From a bacterium (lineage in GTDB: Bacteria; RBG-13-66-14): 15,659 nt of DNA. Positions 6,852 through 14,303 of this stretch are shown in pieces. The notes beneath the pieces were generated by a model. The model made no database searches. It saw only the letters and a list, made by a program, of their open reading frames with translations, and was not told the DNA's origin. Where the stretch lies: NCBI GenBank assembly GCA_035528375.1, contig DATKYS010000138.1, forward strand, positions 1 through 15,659, given 5' to 3'. The position numbers and the translations under genes are program-made. Position 1 is the stretch's first letter, and each line of letters starts with the position of its first letter.

Positions 6852-7035
6852 AAAAACGCGGCGGCCCGCAGAGGGCCGACCTAAAGGTCGGCCCCTACGA
6901 GGTTATCGTGCGATTCGAAACGTAGGGCGGGGATTCCTATCCCCGCCGCGTTTTACCCTCACCCTAGCCCGTAGGCGAGCCTCCCCCCAGAGGGGGGAGG
7001 GGAAAATGTAGGGCGGAGCTTCTACGCCCCGCCGC
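6852..7035. repeat. Intergenic palindromic repeat block 3
   Basis: It fills the gap between the convergent propeller and RND genes. In order: a GGGCCGACCT/AGGTCGGCCC-type hairpin (6873-6898); a linker; a GTAGGGCGGGGA/TCCCCGCCG hairpin (6922-6948) followed by CGTTTTA, which could end propeller transcription; a CCCTCACCCTAGCCC unit with CTCCCCCC/GGGGGGAG arms (about 6956-7002); and a GTAGGGCGGAGC/GCCCCGCCG hairpin (7008-7033), which on the minus strand could help end the RND transcript. Confidence 0.75.
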
Positions 7036-7046
7036 GGGGAGGGCGG

Positions 7047-9794
7047 TCATACCTTCAACCCCCAGCGCTCCACCACCCGCACCAGCGCCGGGAGGAAGAA
7101 AACGCTGGTCAGGAAGCACGCCGCCACGCCGACCATGAGCGCTATCCCCATCGAGGAGAAGCCCTGCATCCGGGCGAAAATCATCGAGCCGAAGCCGATC
7201 CCCGTCGTCAGGCTGGTCAAAAACACCGCCCGCCCCGTCCGCGACAGCGTGACATCGAAGTTACCCTCCCGGCGGTAGCGGTGGATGATGTGCACCCCGT
7301 CATCTATACCGATGCCCAGCACCAGCGGCACGGCGAAGATGTTCATGTAGTTGACCTTCACCCCGCAAAGCGCCATCACCCCCAGCATGACGACGCTCCC
7401 CGCCGCCAGCGGCACCATGGCCAACAGCGTCGTGTGCAGCTTGCGGAAATCGAGGAACAACAGCACGAAGATAGCACCCAGGGCGATGAGGGTGGCCAGC
7501 TCCCCGTCCTGCCCGGCCTCGTCTATCATGGACAAAAAGAGCTGCGGCGTGCCCACGCTCTCCGGTTCCACCGCCCCCACACCGTCCGAGAAGGCCCGGA
7601 GCCGGTCCTGGTCCGCGAAGAGGTCGAAGCGGGGGAATACTGTAACCAGATAGCGGGTGCCGTCGCGGCTCAGGTATCGGGAGCGCATTTCCGGAGTGAG
7701 GTCGGTCTCGGTGATTTCTTTTGAATTGGCGAAACCGGGCTCACCGCCGGCCCCCAGGAGCCAGTCCCGCTGCGCCCTGAAGTAGGCCCGCTGGAAATCG
7801 GTCAGCCGCCGGGCGGCGTCATCCGCTTCTCGGCGCAGGGACTCCGCGAGCGCCACCAGCGGCTTCGTCGGCGAGTCGTAGCCGGTGAGCGTCTCGCAGC
7901 GACGCTGGAGTTCGGACTTGACCGAGGTCTCCGCGATGACCCGGAGCTCGAGGAGGTTGAGCTGGAGCCGCTCCAGCTCGTCGGCCATGCCGAGCACCTG
8001 TCCGGCGGTCACCGGCGGCGGTTCCGCCCAGGCGGCCACGGCGTCGTCAATGCCGCGGATTACGGGCGCCCGCTCCCCCTGGTCCGCCTCCGCGGGAATG
8101 AACCGCGAGACCGTGTCTATCTCCCCCACGTAGCCCTTGTCCTTCAGCCGGTCGTAGACCTCCCGGGAGCGCTCCACGGAGTCGGTCACCACCAGGGAAT
8201 AATCGGGGGAGAGGTCGAAGTGGTCCTCGATGAGGCCGGCCAGCTCGATGGACTCCAGCCCCTTGGGCTCCATGTTGTAGATGTTCCAGTCGAATCGAGT
8301 CCCGAGAAGCGCCGCAACCAGCAAACCGCCCCCGACGAGCAGCCCGGCGGCGGCGAAGAGCCAGGGACGGCGGTCCATGGCGCGTCCGACCGCGCCCAGG
8401 AGCGGCAGCTCCACCGCCAGGCCCTTGGGGAGCTTGACGGCGACGCCCCGCCTGCGCGCCCGCCGTTCCCGGAGTGATTCCCGGATGGAAAGGAGCGCCG
8501 GCAGCACCAGGAGCATGGCCACCAGGGCCAGGATTATCGAGACGCCGCTTACGAAGCCCAGGTCCCGGACGCCGCGCATCTCCCCGGCCAGCATGGACAG
8601 AAAGGCCGCCGCCGTGGTCAACGCGCCGGTGAGAATCCCCATCCCGCTCCGCCCGAGCCCCACGGCCAGCGCCTCCTCCATCGGGCGTCCCTCGCTCCGC
8701 GCCTCGTTCACCCCGCTCAGGATGTGAATCGCGTAGTCTATCCCCAGCCCCACGATGAAGACGGTGAAGAACATGCTGAAGAGGTTGAGGCAGCCCGAGT
8801 AGAGCTGCATGGCGCCGGCGCTCCACACCAGGGCCAGCAGGAGGGGGATTCCGGCCAGAAGCGGGGCGACGACGATGCGGAAGAATACGATCAGGGCCAG
8901 AAGGACGAGGATAAGTGCCACGATTGTGGACCAGGCCATATCACCCATCCCCGCCTCGTACTCGTCGCGGGCGAGCGCCAGAGCCCCGGCCAGGCCGACC
9001 TCGATCCGCCCGGCGAAGGGCTCCTCCGCCGCGGCGGATTTGCAGACGGCCTCGATGTCGTTGACGGCCACGACCACCCGGTCCATCTCGTCAATGGAAA
9101 AGGTGGGCTGGAGCCAGATGAGAAGGAGGCTCCGGTCGGCGGAGAAGATGTAGGGTTCGCCCAGGGAGAGCTCGCGCACGGCCCGGCGGGCGGTATCATC
9201 CGGCGCTGCGGTGATCTCCCCGGCGCCGTAGCGGCCGACGTTTTCCGCGAAGCGGTACAGCCCCTCGATCCGCATGATGGCGTCGCTCTCTCGCTCCCGG
9301 GTTTCGACGCCGCCGCCCACGTAGGTCTTCTCCAGGGAATCGTTCAGCGCGGCGAGGGTGTGGTCGAGCGCCGGGGACTCGAAGACGGGAGCGAGGTCGT
9401 CCAGGTCGTCCGCCGAGAGCAGCATCAGACCGTGATGGGAGGCGAAGTCGTCGTCCAGGCGGTAGTTGACCCAGCGGACGTAGGAGTCCATCGCGGTCAG
9501 GCGCGGAGCCAGGCGGTCGGCGAACCGGGCCATCAGCTCGGGATTTTCGCCCCGGACCACCACGGTCACGAAGTTCGCCGAGTCGTAATGCTTGGTGATG
9601 TCGCTGAAGGCCACCACCTGGGGGTTGTCCTCGGGCATTATCTCGGTGAGGTTCGTCCTGATTTCGAGCCGCTCGGCCAGGTAGCCGGCTCCCAGGGTGA
9701 CGACGACGGCCCCGGCAAGTATCCACCACCGTCGGCGGTGGGTGAAGCGCCCCAGGGCGCCGAAGAATCGCGTACGCAGGTTCTCGTGTTCCAT
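7047..9794 (-). CDS. RND/MMPL-family transporter
   Basis: A 915-residue inner-membrane protein with the two-fold RND plan. TM1 (about 23-40) is followed by a large periplasmic loop (41-285) and a five-helix bundle (286-435). TM7 (about 479-497) is followed by a second large loop (498-765) and a second bundle (766-905). The paired motifs GLGIDYAIHI (349-358) and GIGIDDGVHII (827-837) match the Asp-containing TM4 motifs of proton-driven RND/MMPL proteins. The architecture is like HpnN (hopanoid transport) and other 'predicted exporters of the RND superfamily' that act without a fused outer-membrane channel. The second loop includes a probable coiled coil (about 600-670). The ATG at 9794 has GAGG (9802-9805) seven bases upstream. 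No adaptor, TolC or hopanoid gene lies nearby, so the cargo cannot be named. Lipid or hydrophobic cargo is an inference from the family. Confidence 0.9.
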   Translation of the reverse strand: MEHENLRTRFFGALGRFTHRRRWWILAGAVVVTLGAGYLAERLEIRTNLTEIMPEDNPQVVAFSDITKHYDSANFVTVVVRGENPELMARFADRLAPRLTAMDSYVRWVNYRLDDDFASHHGLMLLSADDLDDLAPVFESPALDHTLAALNDSLEKTYVGGGVETRERESDAIMRIEGLYRFAENVGRYGAGEITAAPDDTARRAVRELSLGEPYIFSADRSLLLIWLQPTFSIDEMDRVVVAVNDIEAVCKSAAAEEPFAGRIEVGLAGALALARDEYEAGMGDMAWSTIVALILVLLALIVFFRIVVAPLLAGIPLLLALVWSAGAMQLYSGCLNLFSMFFTVFIVGLGIDYAIHILSGVNEARSEGRPMEEALAVGLGRSGMGILTGALTTAAAFLSMLAGEMRGVRDLGFVSGVSIILALVAMLLVLPALLSIRESLRERRARRRGVAVKLPKGLAVELPLLGAVGRAMDRRPWLFAAAGLLVGGGLLVAALLGTRFDWNIYNMEPKGLESIELAGLIEDHFDLSPDYSLVVTDSVERSREVYDRLKDKGYVGEIDTVSRFIPAEADQGERAPVIRGIDDAVAAWAEPPPVTAGQVLGMADELERLQLNLLELRVIAETSVKSELQRRCETLTGYDSPTKPLVALAESLRREADDAARRLTDFQRAYFRAQRDWLLGAGGEPGFANSKEITETDLTPEMRSRYLSRDGTRYLVTVFPRFDLFADQDRLRAFSDGVGAVEPESVGTPQLFLSMIDEAGQDGELATLIALGAIFVLLFLDFRKLHTTLLAMVPLAAGSVVMLGVMALCGVKVNYMNIFAVPLVLGIGIDDGVHIIHRYRREGNFDVTLSRTGRAVFLTSLTTGIGFGSMIFARMQGFSSMGIALMVGVAACFLTSVFFLPALVRVVERWGLKV

Positions 9795-9917
9795 GAATGG
9801 TCCTCGGCGGGCGTTTGCTGAATCGGGGCCCGGTCCGGCGTCACAGTGCCTGCACGGTAGTTTAGCACTTTCGGGGCGGACGGGAGAAGGCCGTTCTCGT
9901 GCGGGAATAGTTCAAAG

Positions 9918-10335
9918 GTAGCCCTCACCCCCATCCCCGTCGGCGCGCCGCTCCCTAAAAGGGAGAGGGGACCAGCGCAACCCTCACCTGCAATTGCGAT
10001 GATGTAGGGCGGCCCCTCCGCGGGCCGCCGCGATTGATATAACACCACCTTTTTTTCGAAGGCAGCCCTAACCCTTAATCCCTCTCCCACGGGGAGAGGG
10101 ATGCGGGCCGACCTGAAGGTCGGCCCCTATGAGGTTGCCGTGCGGTTCTAAATGTAGGGCGGGGACTTTAGTCCCCGCCGTTTTTTCAAAGGCAGCCCTC
10201 ACCCTTAATCCCTCTCCCACAGGGAGAGGGAAACCGCCTCAATCGTCACCCCTACCCCGTGCCTCGCAGGCCTCCCACGGGGAGAGGGAAAAATAGGGAA
10301 ATGCCGATAACATAAAGACGGGTTCAACCCCGCCC
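9918..10335. repeat. Intergenic palindromic repeat block 4 (gap 9795-10360)
   Basis: The 566-base gap between the RND start and the receiver gene holds no supported gene and is mostly repeats. In order: GGTAGCCCTCACCCCC with GGCGCGCC (9942-9949) and GGGAGAGGGG; a GTAGGGCGGCCC/GGGCCGCCGCG hairpin (10003-10032); T7; GGCAGCCCTAACCCTTAATC with GGGAGAGGG; a GGGCCGACCT/AGGTCGGCCC hairpin (10105-10129); a linker; a GTAGGGCGGGGAC/GTCCCCGCCG hairpin (10153-10180); T6; a second GGCAGCCCTCACCCTTAATC with GGGAGAGGG (to about 10230); a degenerate copy (to 10288); and a reversed CGGGTTCAACCCCGCCCC unit (10318-10335). The RND promoter should lie near 9859-9864 (TAAACT on the minus strand), but no good -35 is seen. 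Confidence 0.78.
10157..10186 (+). terminator. Terminator-shaped repeat unit with T6
   Basis: Arms GGCGGGGAC and GTCCCCGCC with a TTTA loop are followed by G and six T, a textbook intrinsic-terminator shape on the plus strand. No plus-strand gene reads into it, so this is either a mobile or portable unit or a barrier to antisense transcripts. Confidence 0.4.
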
Positions 10336-10360
10336 CTCGGCGACCGGGATTCCCGCCGGC

Positions 10361-10759
10361 CTAGCCCTGGCTGGTCAGAAGCTCCCGGACCTTGGTCAGG
10401 AGCTCCCGGGAATCGAAAGGCTTGGTGATGTAGTCCACCGCGCCCTCCTGCATGGAGGTTATCTTGGCGCGGCTGCCCGTCTTGGCCGATATCATGGCCA
10501 CCGGTATCTCCGCCGTGGACGGATCCACGTGCAGGAGACGGAGCACCTCCCACCCGTCCATGTCGGGCATCATGATGTCCAGAAGAATCAGATCGGGGCT
10601 GTACCTCTCGGCGAGCTCGAGCGCCTCCAGGCCGTTGGCGGCCTTGAGGACGTCGTAGCCCTGGCTGCGGAGTATCATCTCGACGATGGTGACGATGTCC
10701 GGCTCGTCGTCGGCGACCAGAATCACCTTCGTCTGCGGCGAGGTGGTGGAGTTTTTCAT
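10361..10759 (-). CDS. Stand-alone receiver-domain response regulator (CheY-like)
   Basis: A 132-residue single REC domain with no output domain. The acidic pocket is D17-D18-E19, the phospho-acceptor is D61 in LLDIMMPDMDGWEV, the switch Ser is S91 (MISAK) and the conserved Lys is K113 in ITKPFD, so phosphorylation should work. Such proteins pass phosphate to partners in trans or act through protein contact. It lies 69 bases downstream of the GGDEF/EAL gene on the same strand, with its own plausible promoter in that gap. AAGG stands four bases before the ATG. Joint expression with, and signalling to, the EAL protein is inferred from position only. No histidine kinase is in the window. Confidence 0.93.
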   Translation of the reverse strand: MKNSTTSPQTKVILVADDEPDIVTIVEMILRSQGYDVLKAANGLEALELAERYSPDLILLDIMMPDMDGWEVLRLLHVDPSTAEIPVAMISAKTGSRAKITSMQEGAVDYITKPFDSRELLTKVRELLTSQG

Positions 10760-10786
10760 GACACCTTAAGTCACACCGTCATCTAA

Positions 10787-10815
10787 AGTATAGACCCAGT
10801 TTCGCTACGTTTCCA
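10787..10815 (-). promoter_or_regulatory. Candidate promoter of the receiver gene
   Basis: TGGAAA (10810-10815) and TATACT (10787-10792) on the minus strand are separated by 17 bases. They lie between the EAL gene stop and the receiver ATG, so the receiver may be expressed apart from the upstream gene. Confidence 0.5.
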
Positions 10816-10828
10816 GAGGGCGCAAGCG

Positions 10829-12112
10829 TCAGTAGGCCCGCGAGGGGCGTTCCAGGTAGTAGCCCTGCCCCAGCTCCACCCCGATCTCCCGCATCATCTC
10901 CAACTCCTCGGCCTGCTCTATCCCCTCGGCGATGACGCGGCTGCCGGTGCGGCCGGCCATTTCCAGGAGGGTTTTCAGGAGCTCCTGCTTGATCTTGCTC
11001 TCGTGGATGCCGGAGACCATGGAGCGGTCGAACTTGAGGAAATCGGGCTGGAGCTCGGCGATGGTCGAGAGGGAGGAGTACCCTGCGCCGGCGTCATCCA
11101 CGGCTATCAAGAACCCCTCTTCCTTGAAGGTGACCAGGGTGCGGCAGAAGGCGGCCAGGTCGTGGATGGCGGTGCGCTCGGTAAGCTCGAGCACGACGTT
11201 CTCCTTCAAGAGGTTGCTCTCGACGCCGAAGTCGGCGCTGAAGCTGGGGTCGGAGAAGCTGACGGCGGCGGTGTTCAAGAAGAGGAGCTCCCCGTCCTTG
11301 ACGTGCTCGGGGGCGACCAGAACGGCGTGACGCCGGCAGAGCCGGTCCAGGGCGTGGCCGAACTCCGAGCGGGCGGCGAAGTTGAACAGCCGCTCCGCGT
11401 TCTCGAAGATGGTGTTCGGGGGGCCCAGGGAGAGCGCCTCGTGCCCTAAAACTTTCAGGTCGCCCAGGTACATGATGGGCTGGAAACGGGTCCGGATGCG
11501 CTCCCCGGCGATAATCTGCGCCAGCTCGCGGTACTGGAGCATCTCCTCGCGCTTCTCGGCGTCCACCGCCATGTCCCGGGCGTCCCGGGCGGCGGTGTAC
11601 ACCAGGCGCTCGAAGCGGATGAGAGGGTCGTCCACGAAGAGGGAGTAGCCGATGTTGACGTCGAAGCCGTTGGCGGCGAGCTCTCGGCCCACCGCGCTGG
11701 CGGAGAGGAACTCCCTCACCAGTTGCGCGACCTCCGCCAACTCCTCCGTGGTGAGGCCCTCCCTGGCGAAGAAGAGGAAAAAGCTCCCCGTCCGAATCGC
11801 CTCTTCAAACAGAAGCCCCTTGTCGCCCATGACCTGGTCGTTGAAAACACCCAGGAGCTGGGCCAGGCTCATGATAAGGTCGTCGGTGGACTGCCAGCCG
11901 AAGGAGTTTTCCAGCCCGGCGGTCTGGGAGAGGTCCACGCAGATGACGCCCACGGTGCGGTGGTTGACGTCTATGAGCTTGCGGATTTCGCTCAACGCCA
12001 CCGGCAGGGTGGGCAGGCCGGTCAGCCGGTCGTAGAGGAGGTTGCGGTAGCGCAGTAGCTCTGCGCGCAACCGCGGATCGGGCTTGTCGGGCCTGTTGCC
12101 GTCGTCTATCAT
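10829..12112 (-). CDS. Degenerate GGDEF plus EAL-domain protein (cyclic-di-GMP signalling)
   Basis: The preferred start is ATG 12112 (427 residues, beginning MIDDGNRPDK) with GAAGAG six bases upstream. A GTG at 12181 would add 23 residues of Cys/Arg-rich sequence with no family likeness. Residues 20-185 are a GGDEF-like fold (YDRLTGLPTL at the start), but the active-site slot reads RTGSFFLF (about 107-114), so diguanylate cyclase activity is not expected. Residues 200-427 are an EAL domain. E225-A-L, N280, E309/E312 (ELTE), D339-D340 (DDAGAG), K360, E396 (EGIE) and Q416 are present, which are the metal-binding and catalytic positions of cyclic-di-GMP phosphodiesterases. The Arg of the usual EALxR is missing (EALSL) and the loop is DDAGAG instead of DDFGTG or DDFGAG. 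It may be a weak phosphodiesterase or a cyclic-di-GMP sensor. No membrane segment or PAS domain is present, so input probably comes through another protein, perhaps the neighbouring receiver. Confidence 0.88.
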   Translation of the reverse strand: MIDDGNRPDKPDPRLRAELLRYRNLLYDRLTGLPTLPVALSEIRKLIDVNHRTVGVICVDLSQTAGLENSFGWQSTDDLIMSLAQLLGVFNDQVMGDKGLLFEEAIRTGSFFLFFAREGLTTEELAEVAQLVREFLSASAVGRELAANGFDVNIGYSLFVDDPLIRFERLVYTAARDARDMAVDAEKREEMLQYRELAQIIAGERIRTRFQPIMYLGDLKVLGHEALSLGPPNTIFENAERLFNFAARSEFGHALDRLCRRHAVLVAPEHVKDGELLFLNTAAVSFSDPSFSADFGVESNLLKENVVLELTERTAIHDLAAFCRTLVTFKEEGFLIAVDDAGAGYSSLSTIAELQPDFLKFDRSMVSGIHESKIKQELLKTLLEMAGRTGSRVIAEGIEQAEELEMMREIGVELGQGYYLERPSRAY

Positions 12113-12440
12113 TGACGTCTCTTCGCGGTGGCCGGGTATGCGTGGCGGAATGCTACGGCAAATTGCGGCGCACCGACTCACCTTAAACGGAATACGATTC
12201 GCGCCCCGGCTCGCACCTCCCCGGTGGGGAGAGAAATTTCAAAGTAGGAGAAGTGTACAACTTTCACACAGCTATGTCATCAAAAAGGTGTCCGGACAGG
12301 GTACTCCGGCGTTCACGATCTTCTCGATGCCGGGAAGCGAGTCCGGGAGCCGCTTTACATGAGATCGGGTCATCGCCGGATCGAACCCGTCGGGCTCGGG
12401 ACATCCCGGGGGAGCCGCCGGAGGACGGGGTCCCGTCCTT
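12113..12440. other. Gap between the mscS-like and GGDEF/EAL genes
   Basis: A 328-base gap with no supported gene. It holds one truncated repeat (about 12202-12237, CTCCCC/GGGGAG type) and, directly after the MscS stop, a GGACGGG/CCCGTCC inverted repeat (12423-12439). That inverted repeat lacks a T-tract in the direction of transcription. No convincing promoter for the GGDEF/EAL gene was found here. Confidence 0.45.
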
Positions 12441-13556
12441 TTATGGACGCAATTTGCGTGCCGTGCTCCCCGGCGGCAGGTGGATCGTCCGGGTCGGGAA
12501 GGGGATTTCAAGACCGCTCCCGGCGAGGGCCCGGGCCAGATTGACGTTTACCGCGTTCGTCACGACCCAGCTCACCGCGTAGCTCTTGCACCAGCAGGTG
12601 AGAGTGAAGTTGAGGGAGAAGTCGCCGAAGGTGAGGAAGTAAACCGCCGGCTCCGGTTTTTTAAGAACCCCATCGGTGGCGCGCACCGACTCCAGAATTA
12701 CCTCCTCGGCCCTCTCGGGGTCGGTCCCGTAGGCCAGACCGATCTCCAACACGATGCGATACCTGCGTGAGGGCTGGGAGAAGTTCTCGATGTACTCGTC
12801 GGAAATCTTGGAGTTGGGCACCGTGACGGTGTTGCCGTCCAGGGTCACGATGTCCGTGGAGCGCATCCCGATGCGTTTCACGTCGCCGTAAACCCCGGCC
12901 ACCTTCACCCGGTCGCCGTTCCTGAAGGGACGGTCCGCCATGAGCACGAAGCCCGAAATCATGTTGGCCAGGGTATCCTGGGCCGCCAGGGCCACCGCCA
13001 GGGAGGCCACCCCCAGGGCGGTCACCAGAGCCACGATGTCCACCCCGAAGTGCTCCAGCACGATGATGACGCCGATGGCGTACACCGCCACGGTGAGGAC
13101 CTTGCGGATGAGGGGGATGAAGTCGGTGCTGATGACGACGCCGGACTTGCGCTCGGCCTCCTCAGCGTACCAGCGGAAGAAGGCCAGTACGGGATTTACA
13201 AGTAACCGGGCGCCGACGAGCGCCGCCAGAACGAAGAGGACCCCCCCGAGGATTGAGTCGAGCACGGGAGGGCTGTAGGGATACAAGGCCCAGGCGGCGT
13301 AGAGGGAGCCGACGATGACGCCCCCTTGCAGCGGACCGGCCAGGGAGGCCAGGATGCGCTCGCCGAGGGGGGTCCTGGTTTTTTTCCGGTTCACGGCCAG
13401 ACGCAAAAAGACGGCCTTGAGAACCTTGGCGACGATTACTCCCAGTAATACGACGGCCAGGCAGTAGACCGCGGCGATGACGTAGTAGTCCCAGGTCAGC
13501 TCGCCGGTGATCGGCGCGGCGGAAAAGATGTGTCTGAAGACTTCGCCTATTGGCAC
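12441..13556 (-). CDS. MscS-family mechanosensitive ion channel
   Basis: A 371-residue membrane channel that opens under membrane tension to release solutes after osmotic down-shock. Probable helices are at about 24-48, 72-92, 102-124 and 150-166, then the pore helix region 167-203 (ALGVASLAVALAAQDTLANM), which has the Gly/Ala packing pattern of MscS TM3. The cytoplasmic beta domain follows: FRNGDRVKVAGVYGDVKRIGMRST, with VPNSK at 246-250. The C-terminal domain ends near GLEIPFPTRTIHL, as in the family. It is longer than E. coli MscS (286 residues), with extra N-terminal helices. The start is GTG with a strong GGAGG (13564-13568) seven bases away. It is the last gene of an operon, 25 bases after the YggS stop. 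Confidence 0.95.
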   Translation of the reverse strand: MPIGEVFRHIFSAAPITGELTWDYYVIAAVYCLAVVLLGVIVAKVLKAVFLRLAVNRKKTRTPLGERILASLAGPLQGGVIVGSLYAAWALYPYSPPVLDSILGGVLFVLAALVGARLLVNPVLAFFRWYAEEAERKSGVVISTDFIPLIRKVLTVAVYAIGVIIVLEHFGVDIVALVTALGVASLAVALAAQDTLANMISGFVLMADRPFRNGDRVKVAGVYGDVKRIGMRSTDIVTLDGNTVTVPNSKISDEYIENFSQPSRRYRIVLEIGLAYGTDPERAEEVILESVRATDGVLKKPEPAVYFLTFGDFSLNFTLTCWCKSYAVSWVVTNAVNVNLARALAGSGLEIPFPTRTIHLPPGSTARKLRP

Positions 13557-13581
13557 GGTCGTTCCTCCATGATTGAAGATG

Positions 13582-14301
13582 CTATGGGTTGACTGTACAG
13601 GAGGTCTGGGCCGCGAACCCCCGGAAAAGGGCGGAGCCCACGCGCACCATGGTCGCCCCCTCCTCCACCGCCACCTCGAAGTCGTTGGTCATCCCCATGG
13701 AGAGCTCGGTGAAGCCCCCGAGGCCGTGGCGGCGGGCCAGCTCGTCGCGCAGCCCGCGCAGGGCGCCGAAAACGGGCCGCGTGTCCCCGGGCTCGGCCTC
13801 GAAGGGGGCCATCGTCATCAGCCCCCGGGGCGAGATTCCGGGCAGCGAAAGGAGCGCGGGGAAGCTCTCGGTGAGCGAGTCCGGGTCGAAGCCGTGCTTG
13901 GTGGCCTCATCGGCGACGTTGACCTCGAACAGGACCGGCGTCGGTCCGCCGGCCGAACGCTCGGCGACCGCCCCGGCGAGCTCCGCGGAATCCACGGAAT
14001 GGATGAGGGAGAAGCGGGACAGCACCTTGTGGATTTTATTTTTCTGCAGGGTGCCGATGAAGTGCCACTCCAGGCCGCAATCGCCGACTTCTGTGAACTT
14101 GGCCAGCGCGTCCTGGACGCGGTTCTCGCCGATGACGCGGACCCCGGCCCGGGCCAGGAGGGGGAGCGCCTCGGCGCCCACGTACTTCGTCGCGGCGACC
14201 AGGCGGATCCCCGCGGGGTCCCGGCCGGCGCGCGCGGCCGCGGCGGCGATTCTCCCCCGCACCGCGGCCACGTTTTTTTCGAGGGCTTCGTAGTCGTACA
14301 T
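13582..14301 (-). CDS. YggS/PROSC-family PLP-binding protein
   Basis: A 239-residue single-domain TIM-barrel protein like alanine racemase's N-terminal domain. It binds pyridoxal 5'-phosphate and is known to keep PLP and amino-acid/keto-acid balance, with no firm enzyme activity. The PLP lysine is K39 in RLVAATKYV. Family motifs follow: [12 protein letters not shown] (58-69), [14 protein letters not shown] (77-90), [15 protein letters not shown] (124-138), LMTMAPFE (161-168) and [27 protein letters not shown] (200-226), the phosphate-binding end. The start is ATG 14301 ([10 protein letters not shown]), not an upstream in-frame GTG at 14373 whose extra 24 residues are Arg/Pro-rich and lie inside the NamZ gene. 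A GGAG (14310-14313) lies eight bases before it. The NamZ stop is two bases before the ATG, so the two are probably coupled. Confidence 0.95.
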   Translation of the reverse strand: MYDYEALEKNVAAVRGRIAAAAARAGRDPAGIRLVAATKYVGAEALPLLARAGVRVIGENRVQDALAKFTEVGDCGLEWHFIGTLQKNKIHKVLSRFSLIHSVDSAELAGAVAERSAGGPTPVLFEVNVADEATKHGFDPDSLTESFPALLSLPGISPRGLMTMAPFEAEPGDTRPVFGALRGLRDELARRHGLGGFTELSMGMTNDFEVAVEEGATMVRVGSALFRGFAAQTSCTVNP

Positions 14302-14303
14302 GG

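Noticed and set aside
8724-9821. Long plus-strand reading frame opposite the RND gene
   Set aside because: Gly/Asp/His-rich composition with no domain, fully antisense to a well-supported membrane transporter.
1-10335. Repeat blocks as a CRISPR array
   Set aside because: Units are palindromic, variable in sequence and unevenly spaced, with no constant direct repeat and spacer pattern and no cas genes.
12272-12373. Short minus-strand reading frame of about 33 residues ending before the GGDEF/EAL gene
   Set aside because: Its tail reads plausibly as protein (RLPDSLPGIEKIVNAG), but it has no ribosome site, no known family and overlaps no conserved element; it may be a remnant or chance.
12423-12439. 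Intrinsic terminator of the NamZ-YggS-MscS operon
   Set aside because: The GGACGGG/CCCGTCC inverted repeat lies right after the stop, but on the transcribed strand it is followed by TCCGGCGGC, not a T-tract.
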